Source of the DNA: CAYNFS01 sp964396685
GTDB taxonomy: Bacteria > Patescibacteriota > Doudnabacteria > UBA920 > 2-01-FULL-46-14
Direction of reading: 5' to 3'
DNA length: 64,000 nt
NCBI GenBank assembly: GCA_964396685.1
Contig: CAYNFS010000002.1
Coordinates: 1 to 64,000 of the forward strand
Under the pieces are notes generated by a model, which searched no databases, had not been told where the DNA came from, and was given only the letters and a program-made list of their open reading frames with translations. Of this stretch, positions 35,320 through 43,632 are shown piece after piece. The number at the start of each line of letters is the position of its first letter. Position 1 is the stretch's first letter. Both the position numbers and the translations under genes were made by a program.

Positions 35320-36222
35320 ATGTCAAAGGAAAATGTTATTACCGGCCGAATAGTTGAAAAGCTCAAACTGCCAGAACTCAACTCGCACAAAGGAGATAAC
35401 GGCAGGCTTTTGATAATTGCGGGAAGCGAAAAATATCACGGCTCGCTTTTGTATGCGATTAAAGCGGCGGCAAAGATTGTGGATTTGATTTATGTGATGA
35501 CGACGAAGGAAAATGCAAAGTTAGTCGCGAAACTGAAAGGCAAAACTGCGGAATTTATACTTGTCGGCAACCTCTCCCTCAACCCCTCCCCTCGCCAGGG
35601 GAGGGAGGCTTGGGCAGATTGTGTCCTCATTGGTCCGGGGATGGGGAAGTCGAAGCGTACTTATAAGCTAGTGGAGCGGGTTTTGAAAAGCAAAATCAGG
35701 GCGGCGCTGGATGCGGACGCGCTGAATGTTATGGACAAACAGTTATTAAAGCTACTCGGACCACAACATATATTGACACCCCACTACGGCGAGTTTGCCG
35801 GTTTATTGCGAAAAGTTCCGACCTCTCCTCCACCTCCTCCCCTCCCGACTCCGCCAAGGCTACGACGGGCAGGCGCCAGGGGAGGAGGGAGGTGGGTAGA
35901 AAGTCTCAAGGGTTTTATAAGTAAATATACGTGTACGGTTGTTTTGAAAGGGAGGGTTGATATAGTAGGGAATCAGGAAGCAGGAATTAGGTATAATGCC
36001 ACTGGCAATGAGGGCATGACCAAGGGAGGCACGGGGGATGTGCTGGCAGGGCTGATTGCGGCTTTTTTTTGCAAAAACGATGCTTTTACCTCTGCCGCGG
36101 CCGGAGTGTATATTAACGGCAAAGCAGGAGACGAATTGTACAAAAAAGTCGGGCCGTACTATGATGCCGAGGATTTGGCGGAGCAGATACCGAGAAGTTT
36201 GTGGAAACTTATTAATAACTAA
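35320..36222 (+). CDS. nnrD: ADP-dependent NAD(P)H-hydrate dehydratase
   Basis: 300 residues. Ribokinase-like fold: GRLLIIAGSEKYHGSLLYAI, WADCVLIGPGMGKS, RAALDADALNVM, ILTPHYGEFAGLL, and the ATP/ADP site YNATGNEGMTKGGTGDVLAG. Repairs damaged NAD(P)H hydrates. Two palindromic repeats are inserted in frame: at 35569-35610 (peptide NLSLNPSPRQGREA) and 35818-35897 (Pro/Arg/Gly-rich), both between core motifs. The usual NnrE epimerase domain is absent. Confidence 0.88.
   Translation: MSKENVITGRIVEKLKLPELNSHKGDNGRLLIIAGSEKYHGSLLYAIKAAAKIVDLIYVMTTKENAKLVAKLKGKTAEFILVGNLSLNPSPRQGREAWADCVLIGPGMGKSKRTYKLVERVLKSKIRAALDADALNVMDKQLLKLLGPQHILTPHYGEFAGLLRKVPTSPPPPPLPTPPRLRRAGARGGGRWVESLKGFISKYTCTVVLKGRVDIVGNQEAGIRYNATGNEGMTKGGTGDVLAGLIAAFFCKNDAFTSAAAGVYINGKAGDELYKKVGPYYDAEDLAEQIPRSLWKLINN
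35569..35610. repeat. In-frame palindromic element 1 in nnrD
   Basis: CCCCTCCCCTCGCCAGGGGA core, same family as the intergenic copies at 3284-3345 and 16700-16760. 42 bp, 14 codons. Confidence 0.8.
35818..35897. repeat. In-frame palindromic element 2 in nnrD
   Basis: Arms CCTCCTCCCCTCCC and GGGGAGGAGGGAGG around CCGCCAAGGCTACGACGGGC. Encodes a Pro/Arg/Gly-rich loop. Confidence 0.8.
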
Positions 36223-36269
36223 TCTGGATTCCCGCCCCCCGATCGTCGTCGAGGACAAGTTTGGCGGGA

Positions 36270-36791
36270 ATGACAAAGGAAGTGAAAGTCGTAATCGACA
36301 CCAACATTCTAATCAATGCCTCTGCGGACGAATCGTCCTATGCTTTCCGGATTGTCAAAGAAGTAATCGAAGGGCGGATTGAAGCGTTTGCGACGCACCA
36401 GATGATGAGTGAAAACAGGCAGATGTTGAGGAAGCTGGTAAAAGACCGAAAATACAAAGAGCTTTTGGAGAATTTCTTTACGAGGTTAAAGATCGTAAAG
36501 ATTCATAACTCACCCCCACCCTCTCTTATCTTAAGAGAGGGTGCTCCTCCTCTTAGAGTAAGAGGAGGTTGGGAGGAGTTATTATCCGACAAAGATGACC
36601 TAAAATTATTCGAATCCGCGCTCGTCGCAAAAGCGGATTACATCATCAGTGAAGACAAAGAAGTGCTGGCCGTAGAAAATTATGCAGGGACGGAAGCAAT
36701 CACGCCAAAAGATTTTTGGACAAAGTATCAAGGTGAAAAAGACGGCGATTCCGAATGGCGCGATTTTAGCAGGATGATCCTTGGCAAGTAG
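36270..36791 (+). CDS. PIN-domain protein (COG1569-like), with inserted element
   Basis: 173 residues from the ATG at 36270, which is itself part of a GGAATGAC repeat. PIN motifs: KVVIDTNILINASADESSYA (first Asp), RKYKELLENFF, then FESALVAKADYIISEDKEVL (late Asp/Glu). Residues about 79-105 (HNSPPPSLILREGAPPLRVR) are the 78-bp element. No antitoxin gene is adjacent, so toxin function is uncertain. Confidence 0.78.
   Translation: MTKEVKVVIDTNILINASADESSYAFRIVKEVIEGRIEAFATHQMMSENRQMLRKLVKDRKYKELLENFFTRLKIVKIHNSPPPSLILREGAPPLRVRGGWEELLSDKDDLKLFESALVAKADYIISEDKEVLAVENYAGTEAITPKDFWTKYQGEKDGDSEWRDFSRMILGK
36505..36582. repeat. 78-bp palindromic element in the PIN gene
   Basis: Terminal inverted repeat ATAACTC/GAGTTAT; two internal hairpins (CCCTCTCTTA/TAAGAGAGGG and CTCCTCTTA/TAAGAGGAG). 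Differs from the copy in uvrD (37812-37889) at about four positions and is in the same codon phase, the only one of the three sense frames that is open. Confidence 0.92.
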
Positions 36792-36835
36792 CGTCATTGC
36801 TTCGTCGCTACGCTCCTCGCAATGACAGAAGGGGA

Positions 36836-36877
36836 TAAAAAAAGAGCCCCAGTCCGCAAGGCGGAGGGGGCGGGCTC
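36836..36877 (-). terminator. Terminator of the 73-residue GC-rich gene
   Basis: Minus strand GAGCCC...GGGGCTC stem with inner CCGC/GCGG hairpin, then TTTTTTTAT. Confidence 0.85.
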
Positions 36878-36888
36878 CGGGTCGCGAG

Positions 36889-37110
36889 TCACGGTTTCTG
36901 GAAAAGGCCGGAAGCAGAGTCAAACGGGCGAATACAACACCCGCAACCTGGGCAGAAGGCAAGTACCCGGGCAGTGAGACCACCGCCCCCGCTAGTTAGG
37001 TACACGGTATGTCCTGGATTTCGTATATTAACGGTTCCGGGGGGGCGGGGGCAGATAATAGTAACTTGCCCGGCACTAGTTGAGATGGAGTACGTGTATG
37101 TGACTTCCAT
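36889..37110 (-). CDS. 73-residue GC-rich protein with CPGCGCC motif
   Basis: Starts at ATG 37110 behind a perfect AGGAGG (an ATG 24 nt upstream at 37134 lies before this site). Beta-rich Thr/Gly/Pro sequence (VTYTYSISTSAGQVTIICPR, HTVYLTSGGGGLTARVLAFC) ending in a Cys cluster FCPGCGCCIRPFD, possibly a metal site or disulphides. Promoter, ribosome site and terminator are all near-ideal, so it is probably strongly expressed. GC-rich like 898-2238 and pyrFE. Function unknown. Confidence 0.65.
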   Translation of the reverse strand: MEVTYTYSISTSAGQVTIICPRPPGTVNIRNPGHTVYLTSGGGGLTARVLAFCPGCGCCIRPFDSASGLFQKP

Positions 37111-37136
37111 TGCGGTCCTCCTATTGTTGAACATTT

Positions 37137-37165
37137 ATCATAATCTTCTTTCACAAAACTGTCAA
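37137..37165 (-). promoter_or_regulatory. Promoter of the 73-residue gene
   Basis: Minus strand TTGACA, 17-nt spacer, TATGAT; predicted leader about 20 nt with AGGAGG. Confidence 0.8.
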
Positions 37166-37255
37166 GGACTGATAGAATGAGGGTAGATTTAGGATTTTGG
37201 AATGCTGATTTTGGAATTAGATACTGGATTCCCGCCTCTGCGGGAATGACAGATT

Positions 37256-40249
37256 ATGGAAAAAACAAGGTTGAAATTAGAGGTTGAATCAAAAACTCTT
37301 GCGGGGCTCAACCGCGAGCAAAAAGAGGCGGTTAGGCATGGTGAAGGTCCGCTTTTGATTGTCGCTGGAGCTGGTACAGGTAAGACCACGGTAATAACCC
37401 GCCGAATTGCATATTTGGTTGAGCAAGGTGTCAAGCCCGAAGAAATTTTAGCTCTCGCCTTTGGCGAAAAAGCGGCGGCGGAAATGGAAGAACGGGTGGA
37501 TCAGCTTTTGCCCTACGGGTATGTCAATTTGCAGATTTCAACTTTTCACGCGTTTTGCGAACGGGTTTTGCGCGATCAGGGGCTTGCGGTAGGATTGCCG
37601 GATTTCAAAGTCCTTAACGAAGTCGGGCAATGGCTTCTCATCCGGAATAATCTGGATAAATTTGAACTTGATTACTACCGGCCGCTGGGAAATCCTACGA
37701 GATTTATCAAGGCGTTGGTTCAGCATTTTGCTCGGGCGAAAGATGAGCTTATAACGCCGGAGGAGTATTTGGGGCACGCGGAGAAGATAAGATTAAATTT
37801 GGATACGGCTCATAACTCACCCCCACCCTCTCTTACCTTAAGAGAGGTTTCTCCTCCTCTTAGAGTAAGAGGAGGTGGGGAGGAGTTATCTGAAGGCAGT
37901 AATGAATTAAAACGGATTCAAGAAGTTGCCAATGCCTATCATGCGTATCAGAGATTGCTTCTTGAAAACAGCGCTTTGGATTTCGGCGACCTAATAAACT
38001 ACACGCTTGAGCTTTTCAAAAAGCGCCAGCCGGTTCTGGAATACTATCGCAAGAAATTCAAGCACATCTTGATAGACGAGTTTCAGGATACAAACTTCGC
38101 CCAGTATGAGCTCCTAAAACTTTTGGCTGCACCTAAAAACAACCTGACGGTCGTGGGCGATGATGATCAGAGCATTTTCAAATTTAGAGGCGCTTCCATT
38201 TCCAACATTTTGCATTTTCAGCGGGATTACCCTAAAGCTAAATTTATCACGCTTGTTCAAAATTACCGCAATCCCCAGAATATCTTGGATTTGGCTCATC
38301 GGTTTATCCGGCAAAATGATCCTGATCGGCTGGAAGTAAAACTAAATGTTTCCAAAAGATTAGTTAGCGCTAAGACCCCCCCAGCCTCCCCCCCTCATGA
38401 GGGGGAGGGGGCCATAGAGGTTTTGGAAACCCAAGACTATCTTGCCGAGGCTGATTTGGTCATCGAAAAAATTTTGGAAATTAAAGAAAAAAATGCCGAG
38501 GCGACGTGGAATGATTTTGCAATTCTTGCCCGTTCCCATGACGCGCTGGAGCCAATACTGAACAAGCTTGATCTTCACGAAATTCCCTATATTTATTTTG
38601 CCAACAGGGGGCTTTACCATAAACCCATAATTTTGGACATACTTTCGTACTTTAAGCTTTTGGACAATTATCACGAGTCTGGCGCCCTCTATCGGGTAAT
38701 GAAGTTTCCGAGGCTTAAGATTAAAAGCGAAGCCATTGTCGAGCTTTCGCATTTTGCCACAAAAAAAAGTTTGTCTTTGTACGAAAGTCTGAAAAATAGC
38801 GAAGTTTTGGGCAAGCTGGACGAAAAGAGCCGAGGGGGCCTCAAAATTCTCCTTGAACTGATAGAAAAACACACCGTTACGGCGAGGGAGAAGAGCGCGG
38901 AACAGGTATTTGTTGAAGTTGTCAACGATCTGGGGTTTGCAGGTGTGGTTGAAAACGATTACCAAAACGCGCGGTATTTAGAGGCGTTCCGGCGCAAGAT
39001 CCAGAATTTCCAAGCCGAAAGCGCAGATAAGTTTCTTAGGACGTTTATGCAAGAAATTAGCTTTGAAATAGAAGCGGGAGGGGAAGGGGAGCTTGAGTTT
39101 GATCCGGAGGCCGGGCCGGAAGCGATCAAACTCATGACAGTTCATGGGGCTAAAGGCTTGGAATTTTCTCATATTTTTACGATTTCGCTTGTCGACAAGC
39201 GCTTTCCGACCATAGAGCGCAAAGAACCCATAGAGATTCCACAGGAGCTAATCAAAGATATTCTGCCGACCGGCGATATCCACCTTGAAGAGGAAAGGCG
39301 GCTTTTTTATGTTGCGATGACACGAGCGAAAGAGGGGTTATATTTTTCCTGGGCTCACGATTACGGCGGAAAAACTCGCAAAAAACCCTCCAGATTTCTT
39401 TTTGAATTGGGATTGGCAGAGGAAAGCGCGCAAAAACCAACCGGCGAGGTCGTTTTGCAATCACCAAAAGCCCGAAGCAAAATTGATTATCCTCTCCCGA
39501 AATATTTCTCATTTTCCCAGATTTCGCTTTTTCGCAAATGCCCTCTTCAGTACAAACACCGTTACATTTTGCGAATTCCCGGGCCTGGCTCGGCGAGTTT
39601 GTCTTTTGGGCAGACAATTCACACTACTCTTGAAAAATTTTTGAGAGTTTACCAGCGGGGAGAAAGACAAGCCGATCTTTTTGGCAAAACTTCGGCAAGC
39701 TATCCTAAACTTCCGCTTCTTCTCAAATTTTATGAAGAGTGCTTTATTGACGATTGGTTTGAAAGCAAAAGACAGCTTGAGGATTACCGCAAGCGCGGCG
39801 TGGGGATTCTCAATTTTTTGTACGAGGAGTTTAGCAAGCATAAGCCCGCCCCCAAGTATTTGGAAGAGAAATTCAAGCTAAAACTGCACGACGCGTGGAT
39901 TGCCGGCAAAATTGACCGCGCCGATGCAACACCGGCAGGGCTTGTGATAATTGATTATAAAACTGGAAGCAGCCGGCCGATTGCCAAAGTGGATAAGGAA
40001 CAGCTTTTGTTGTATCAGTGGGCGGTACTGGAATATTACCGAGAAAAAGTTGCGGATTTGCAATACTGGTTTTTATCGGATACGCTTAAGAAGGTCTCGT
40101 TTTTGGGCACTGCCGAAGAGATTGATAAACTAAAAGAAGATTTTTGGAAAACAATTCAGGAGATAATTGAGACAACCAAAAACGACGGGTTTTATGAAAA
40201 AGACATGCGGGTATCGCATGAATGTGAATTTAGGAATTTGGAATTATGA
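37256..40249 (+). CDS. UvrD/PcrA-type helicase fused to a RecB-family nuclease domain
   Basis: 997 residues. SF1A helicase motifs: GAGTGKT (38-44), ISTFHAFCERVL, DEFQDTN, GDDDQSIFKFRGA, LVQNYRNPQ, MTVHGAKGLEF, YVAMTRAKEGL. From about residue 750 a PD-(D/E)XK nuclease: SFSQISLFRKCPLQYKHRY, GKIDRADATPAGLVIIDYKTG. Only two Cys are at Fe-S-like positions, so the cluster seen in AddB/AdnA types may be absent. Likely a DNA-repair helicase-nuclease. Contains two in-frame palindromic elements, at residues about 186-211 and 374-386. Confidence 0.9.
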   Translation: MEKTRLKLEVESKTLAGLNREQKEAVRHGEGPLLIVAGAGTGKTTVITRRIAYLVEQGVKPEEILALAFGEKAAAEMEERVDQLLPYGYVNLQISTFHAFCERVLRDQGLAVGLPDFKVLNEVGQWLLIRNNLDKFELDYYRPLGNPTRFIKALVQHFARAKDELITPEEYLGHAEKIRLNLDTAHNSPPPSLTLREVSPPLRVRGGGEELSEGSNELKRIQEVANAYHAYQRLLLENSALDFGDLINYTLELFKKRQPVLEYYRKKFKHILIDEFQDTNFAQYELLKLLAAPKNNLTVVGDDDQSIFKFRGASISNILHFQRDYPKAKFITLVQNYRNPQNILDLAHRFIRQNDPDRLEVKLNVSKRLVSAKTPPASPPHEGEGAIEVLETQDYLAEADLVIEKILEIKEKNAEATWNDFAILARSHDALEPILNKLDLHEIPYIYFANRGLYHKPIILDILSYFKLLDNYHESGALYRVMKFPRLKIKSEAIVELSHFATKKSLSLYESLKNSEVLGKLDEKSRGGLKILLELIEKHTVTAREKSAEQVFVEVVNDLGFAGVVENDYQNARYLEAFRRKIQNFQAESADKFLRTFMQEISFEIEAGGEGELEFDPEAGPEAIKLMTVHGAKGLEFSHIFTISLVDKRFPTIERKEPIEIPQELIKDILPTGDIHLEEERRLFYVAMTRAKEGLYFSWAHDYGGKTRKKPSRFLFELGLAEESAQKPTGEVVLQSPKARSKIDYPLPKYFSFSQISLFRKCPLQYKHRYILRIPGPGSASLSFGQTIHTTLEKFLRVYQRGERQADLFGKTSASYPKLPLLLKFYEECFIDDWFESKRQLEDYRKRGVGILNFLYEEFSKHKPAPKYLEEKFKLKLHDAWIAGKIDRADATPAGLVIIDYKTGSSRPIAKVDKEQLLLYQWAVLEYYREKVADLQYWFLSDTLKKVSFLGTAEEIDKLKEDFWKTIQEIIETTKNDGFYEKDMRVSHECEFRNLEL
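37812..37889. repeat. 78-bp palindromic element in the helicase gene
   Basis: Near-identical partner of 36505-36582, same codon phase, encoding HNSPPPSLTLREVSPPLRVR. Confidence 0.92.
38374..38412. repeat. Second in-frame palindromic element in the helicase gene
   Basis: CCTCCCCCCCTCATGAGGGG-type palindrome; encodes TPPASPPHEGEGA between helicase motifs. Confidence 0.8.
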
Positions 40250-40275
40250 AGTAGGAATCAGGAGTTTTTGAGTTT

Positions 40276-41172
40276 ATGCGCCATATCATTCATCCCGACA
40301 AGCAAAAATTCGTCATCGTGCTGGTTGCGGCATTGGTGAGTCTTTTCGGGTTTGAGATGGCGAGCCAAGCAATAGAAGCTTACCAAGTTGCGCAGTTTCT
40401 TGAGATCAGCATTTATGTGTATCTGTTTTTAGTCTTCTTGCAGATTTTTATTTTTGATTTGCACTTAAAAAGAGCAGGCTCCTGGCAAAAGCTTGAAAAG
40501 TCGCTTTGGCACGCGCTTAAAGCCAGGTTTGAGTATCTTAAAGAAGGACATCATTGGCTACATTTCCAAAACTATCTGATCTTACCGGGTTTTATCTATT
40601 GGACGACCATTGTTTTGATTTACTTAAATCCTTTCGATACGTTTCTGAAACAGGTTTGGATTATTATGTCAACGATCGCGCTTGCCAAGACTTTTTGGTA
40701 CCTAAAAGTCGTGTTTTACTTGCACTCTGAAGCGGGCCGCATCAGGCGCCAGCTTTTGTTTTTGACCAAATTATACGCTTCTTATCTTGCTTTCACCGCC
40801 GCCTTAGGAATCATGCGCTATTTTGGCTACGGCGGAGAATTGACCGGATTATTAACTTTCTTGATAACATTTCTTTTGATGTATCAGGCCTTGTTTCAGC
40901 ATCATTTTGTGGGTTTTGAAACTTTGAAGCTGCTTTTTTATACAAGTCTTGCATTGGGCGTTGCCGGATACCTCGTCTATTTTTTTTGGAACGTAAATTA
41001 TTACAGCGGCGGATTGGTTTTGACTGCGCTGTACAATACAATTTGGGGGATTATTCATCACAAATACATCGACAAAAATCTCACGGTTGAGACGGTGTAC
41101 GAGTATTTGGCCGTACTTTTTGTGATTTTGGTGATTGTGTTTTCTACGACAAATTTTGCCGAAAAAATATGA
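40276..41172 (+). CDS. Multi-pass membrane protein, unknown
   Basis: 298 residues with about seven to eight hydrophobic segments (FVIVLVAALVSLFGFEMA; YVYLFLVFLQIFIFDLHL; LLTFLITFLLMYQALFQHHF; YEYLAVLFVILVIVF) and His-containing loops. No family recognised. Follows the helicase with 26 nt spacing. Confidence 0.7.
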   Translation: MRHIIHPDKQKFVIVLVAALVSLFGFEMASQAIEAYQVAQFLEISIYVYLFLVFLQIFIFDLHLKRAGSWQKLEKSLWHALKARFEYLKEGHHWLHFQNYLILPGFIYWTTIVLIYLNPFDTFLKQVWIIMSTIALAKTFWYLKVVFYLHSEAGRIRRQLLFLTKLYASYLAFTAALGIMRYFGYGGELTGLLTFLITFLLMYQALFQHHFVGFETLKLLFYTSLALGVAGYLVYFFWNVNYYSGGLVLTALYNTIWGIIHHKYIDKNLTVETVYEYLAVLFVILVIVFSTTNFAEKI

Positions 41173-41174
41173 GA

Positions 41175-41256
41175 AGGTGTTAGGTGGTAGCTTATAGCTG
41201 ATAGCTTTCAGGAATTCCTACCTATAAGCTAAAACCTATAACCTAATACCTAGAAG
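41175..41256. repeat. AT-rich inverted repeat between convergent genes
   Basis: Arms GTGTTAGGTGGTAGCTTATAG and the reverse series CTATAAGCTAAAACCTATAA then CCTAATACC. Lies between convergent gene ends and may act as a two-way terminator. Confidence 0.6.
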
Positions 41257-41261
41257 CTTTT

Positions 41262-42221
41262 TCACCACCACCAAATCAGAATCGAAACTAAAACAATCAG
41301 CATAAAGCCGAAGAAATGATAGGAAGGGTGGCTGCGGGCGATGACAGCTTCGTGCCGATATAAAATTACAGAATCGGCAGACAAAATTATCAAAAGCAAA
41401 ATGCCGAAAAGCGTAAAAATCACGCGGCTGATCTGGAAAGGCGAAGGATAGGCTTTGATTGGCGGTGCTGACACGGGCGCTTCTTGAGTGATGTCCGAAG
41501 CTGGACCAGCGGGGGCTGTTGTGGAGATTGTTGGAGTGGCAGAGGCAGTAATTGTGGAAGTAGCTGTGGCCGGGGGCGGGGTGATTTCTGGTTTGGGTGT
41601 TGGCGCAGGCTCTGGTGAAGGAGGAGGTAGATATGCAACGGGAGGCTCTGATTTTACCTCTGGTTTTGGCTGGATGATTTGGGCAAGCGTGCCGAAAAGA
41701 CTCGTGGTGAGATTTGTGTAGCGGCTTTTGTAATCGCCATAAAGTGCTACTAGTCCTTGATCCACAAAATCGGGATGAAGCAAGTTTGCTCTGTGGGTGG
41801 GGCTGTCAATCCAGGCTTTGACCATGCCTTCCGAGGTTGGAAAATCAACAGCCAAGTTTTCTCCCAAGATCCGGTAGGGTGTATATCCGGCGGCCACGAT
41901 TTTTGGCCAGACATAGTTGCCGTCCGGGTCAATATGCGCAAAGTAATCGCGGTCAATCATGTCTTGGGATTTTTGGGTTGCGGCCGTAAGCAAACTCGAG
42001 TGCGTTATTAACTCTCCAACGTTCCGCTGCGACCTTTCTTGATTTATCAAAGACATCAAAACGTCAGATTCTACCGCGGATCCTTGGGCGGAAATGGTAC
42101 CTAGGAGCAGGCGCAAAATCAGCAAAATCAAGCCATAAATAATAAAGGCTTTGTAAGATAGTGCGGGAGGGCGGTAATTATTCTCGGCGGATGCTATGAA
42201 ATAGTTGGCAACTTTACCCAT
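41262..42221 (-). CDS. CAP/SCP-domain membrane protein (YkwD-like)
   Basis: 319 residues: N-terminal membrane span (about 26-42), CAP domain (about 50-175; LINQERSQRNVGELITHSSL, DYFAHIDPDG, GENLAVDF, SPTHRANLLHPDFVDQGLVA), a long Pro/Thr/Ala-rich linker, then two C-terminal membrane spans. The unusual C-terminal anchor leaves the CAP domain and linker as an outer loop. CAP proteins of bacteria are secreted or surface bound; function varies. Confidence 0.87.
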   Translation of the reverse strand: MGKVANYFIASAENNYRPPALSYKAFIIYGLILLILRLLLGTISAQGSAVESDVLMSLINQERSQRNVGELITHSSLLTAATQKSQDMIDRDYFAHIDPDGNYVWPKIVAAGYTPYRILGENLAVDFPTSEGMVKAWIDSPTHRANLLHPDFVDQGLVALYGDYKSRYTNLTTSLFGTLAQIIQPKPEVKSEPPVAYLPPPSPEPAPTPKPEITPPPATATSTITASATPTISTTAPAGPASDITQEAPVSAPPIKAYPSPFQISRVIFTLFGILLLIILSADSVILYRHEAVIARSHPSYHFFGFMLIVLVSILIWWW

Positions 42222-42234
42222 ATTCTGATATAAT
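42205..42234 (+). promoter_or_regulatory. Promoter of the 121-residue membrane gene
   Basis: TTGGCA, 18-nt spacer, TATAAT; start expected about 3 nt before the ATG at 42244. A TATAAT on the opposite strand (42236-42241) serves the divergent CAP gene, with a leader of about 8 nt. Confidence 0.65.
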
Positions 42235-42243
42235 AATTATAGC

Positions 42244-42609
42244 ATGACGCGGGTTAACTGGCATCTTTTCTTTTACACAATTCTCGCGGTGATTGCGGCT
42301 GTTTCCGGATTTTTTTTCCTCACCTTTACCAGCCCGGTTAATGCGGGATTGTGGCAGTTTGCTCTTCTATACGCTTTGGTGTTTGGTTTTGTCGCCGCGC
42401 TTACGGCAATTTTGGGATATTTTCTTCGGATATTTTTTTTCCACAGGAGTTCCAGAGGCGAATTTTTGGCGGCAGCGCGCCGCCAAGGCGCACTTCTTGG
42501 CGCGCTTGCGATGATTGCTTTGGCACTGCAAGCGGAGAACCTTTTCAATTTATTAACAGCGATCCCGCTTTTAACCATGTTTGCACTTATAGAATTTTAT
42601 CTTGCATAA
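42244..42609 (+). CDS. Small multi-pass membrane protein
   Basis: 121 residues, four hydrophobic segments (HLFFYTILAVIAAVSGFFFL; FALLYALVFGFVAALTAILG; GALLGALAMIALALQAENLF; TAIPLLTMFALIEFYLA), with a basic loop FHRSSRGEFLAAARRQG. Typical CPR conserved hypothetical. Its stop abuts the next ATG. Confidence 0.7.
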   Translation: MTRVNWHLFFYTILAVIAAVSGFFFLTFTSPVNAGLWQFALLYALVFGFVAALTAILGYFLRIFFFHRSSRGEFLAAARRQGALLGALAMIALALQAENLFNLLTAIPLLTMFALIEFYLA

Positions 42610-43632
42610 ATGGACGATTTAGAGTTTACAGTCATGCCCCGTCGAGGGGAAGGGGAGGAGGAGAGCAGCGCGGAGGATGCCGCTTTGGGTTTAGAACCTG
42701 CGCTTGAACCACAAATACCCAAGGGAAAAAGGAGAAAATGGCTCGTTGTCAGTTGTATCGCGGTTTTGTTTTTGGCGATACTCGGTTTTTTTGGTTATAA
42801 ATACGTGTTTCGTGCAGAACCAGCGGAACCATCTGGCACAAGCAAGGCGCCGGAGATAACCGTGCCGGAGCCGACTAAAGATTTAACCATTGACACGGAT
42901 AAAGATGGCCTCACTGACGAACAGGAAATATTGTCAGCTACCAATTCGAAAAAGGCTGATACCGACGGAGACGGGCTGGCTGACGGCGACGAAGTAAAAA
43001 TCTATCTGTCAGATCCACTGCTTCCGGATACAGACGGAGACGGTTTTGAAGACGGGCGGGAGGTCGCAAGAGGCTACAGCCCGGTTTCTACATCTTCCCG
43101 GAAAGCAACGCCCGACGAAGTCCAAAAGTGGACCGAACGAATCGCCCAATTCGGACTCCACCAGCCAACGCAGGCAACCGTAAAGCTGATATCTGCCAAT
43201 CCCGTGGACCAGCAGACGCTCTACGCCAATTCAGTCTATGGTTACAGCTTGTCATTGCCGGGGGTTCTGGCTTATCGCGAAGATCAGGAAAGGCGTGTGG
43301 TGGGTTTTTATGTTTCAGGGAATCTTCCTGACGATCCCGATCTTGCCACGGACCCAATTTCCGCCTCCATCGCCGTAAAGGTTCCAAACCAAACTTTGCG
43401 GGATTGGATTGACCTCCAATATCCAGCTGCAGAATATGCGGTTCTTGAAGAGGTTGAGATTGGCGATTTGGACGCGATTCGCTTGAAGGGAACAAAAGAC
43501 GAATCTTGCTTTCAGGATAAGACTTTTATACCTCGCGGAAGCACAATCATAGTTTTGACGTGGACATGCGTGGAACACAAAGCGTTCGGCCCTTATTATG
43601 AGCAAATTGTTCAAAGTTTTAAATTTCAATGA
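42610..43632 (+). CDS. Membrane-anchored protein with thrombospondin-3-type Ca-binding repeats
   Basis: 340 residues: acidic cytoplasmic tail, membrane span at about 44-66, then three DxDxDG calcium loops (DTDKDGLTD, DTDGDGLAD, DTDGDGFED at about 98-145), and a C-terminal domain of about 150 residues with two Cys (DESCFQDKTF, TWTCVEHKAF) likely to form a disulphide outside the cell. Coupled to the upstream gene (no spacer) and overlapping pheS by 4 nt. Confidence 0.8.
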   Translation: MDDLEFTVMPRRGEGEEESSAEDAALGLEPALEPQIPKGKRRKWLVVSCIAVLFLAILGFFGYKYVFRAEPAEPSGTSKAPEITVPEPTKDLTIDTDKDGLTDEQEILSATNSKKADTDGDGLADGDEVKIYLSDPLLPDTDGDGFEDGREVARGYSPVSTSSRKATPDEVQKWTERIAQFGLHQPTQATVKLISANPVDQQTLYANSVYGYSLSLPGVLAYREDQERRVVGFYVSGNLPDDPDLATDPISASIAVKVPNQTLRDWIDLQYPAAEYAVLEEVEIGDLDAIRLKGTKDESCFQDKTFIPRGSTIIVLTWTCVEHKAFGPYYEQIVQSFKFQ

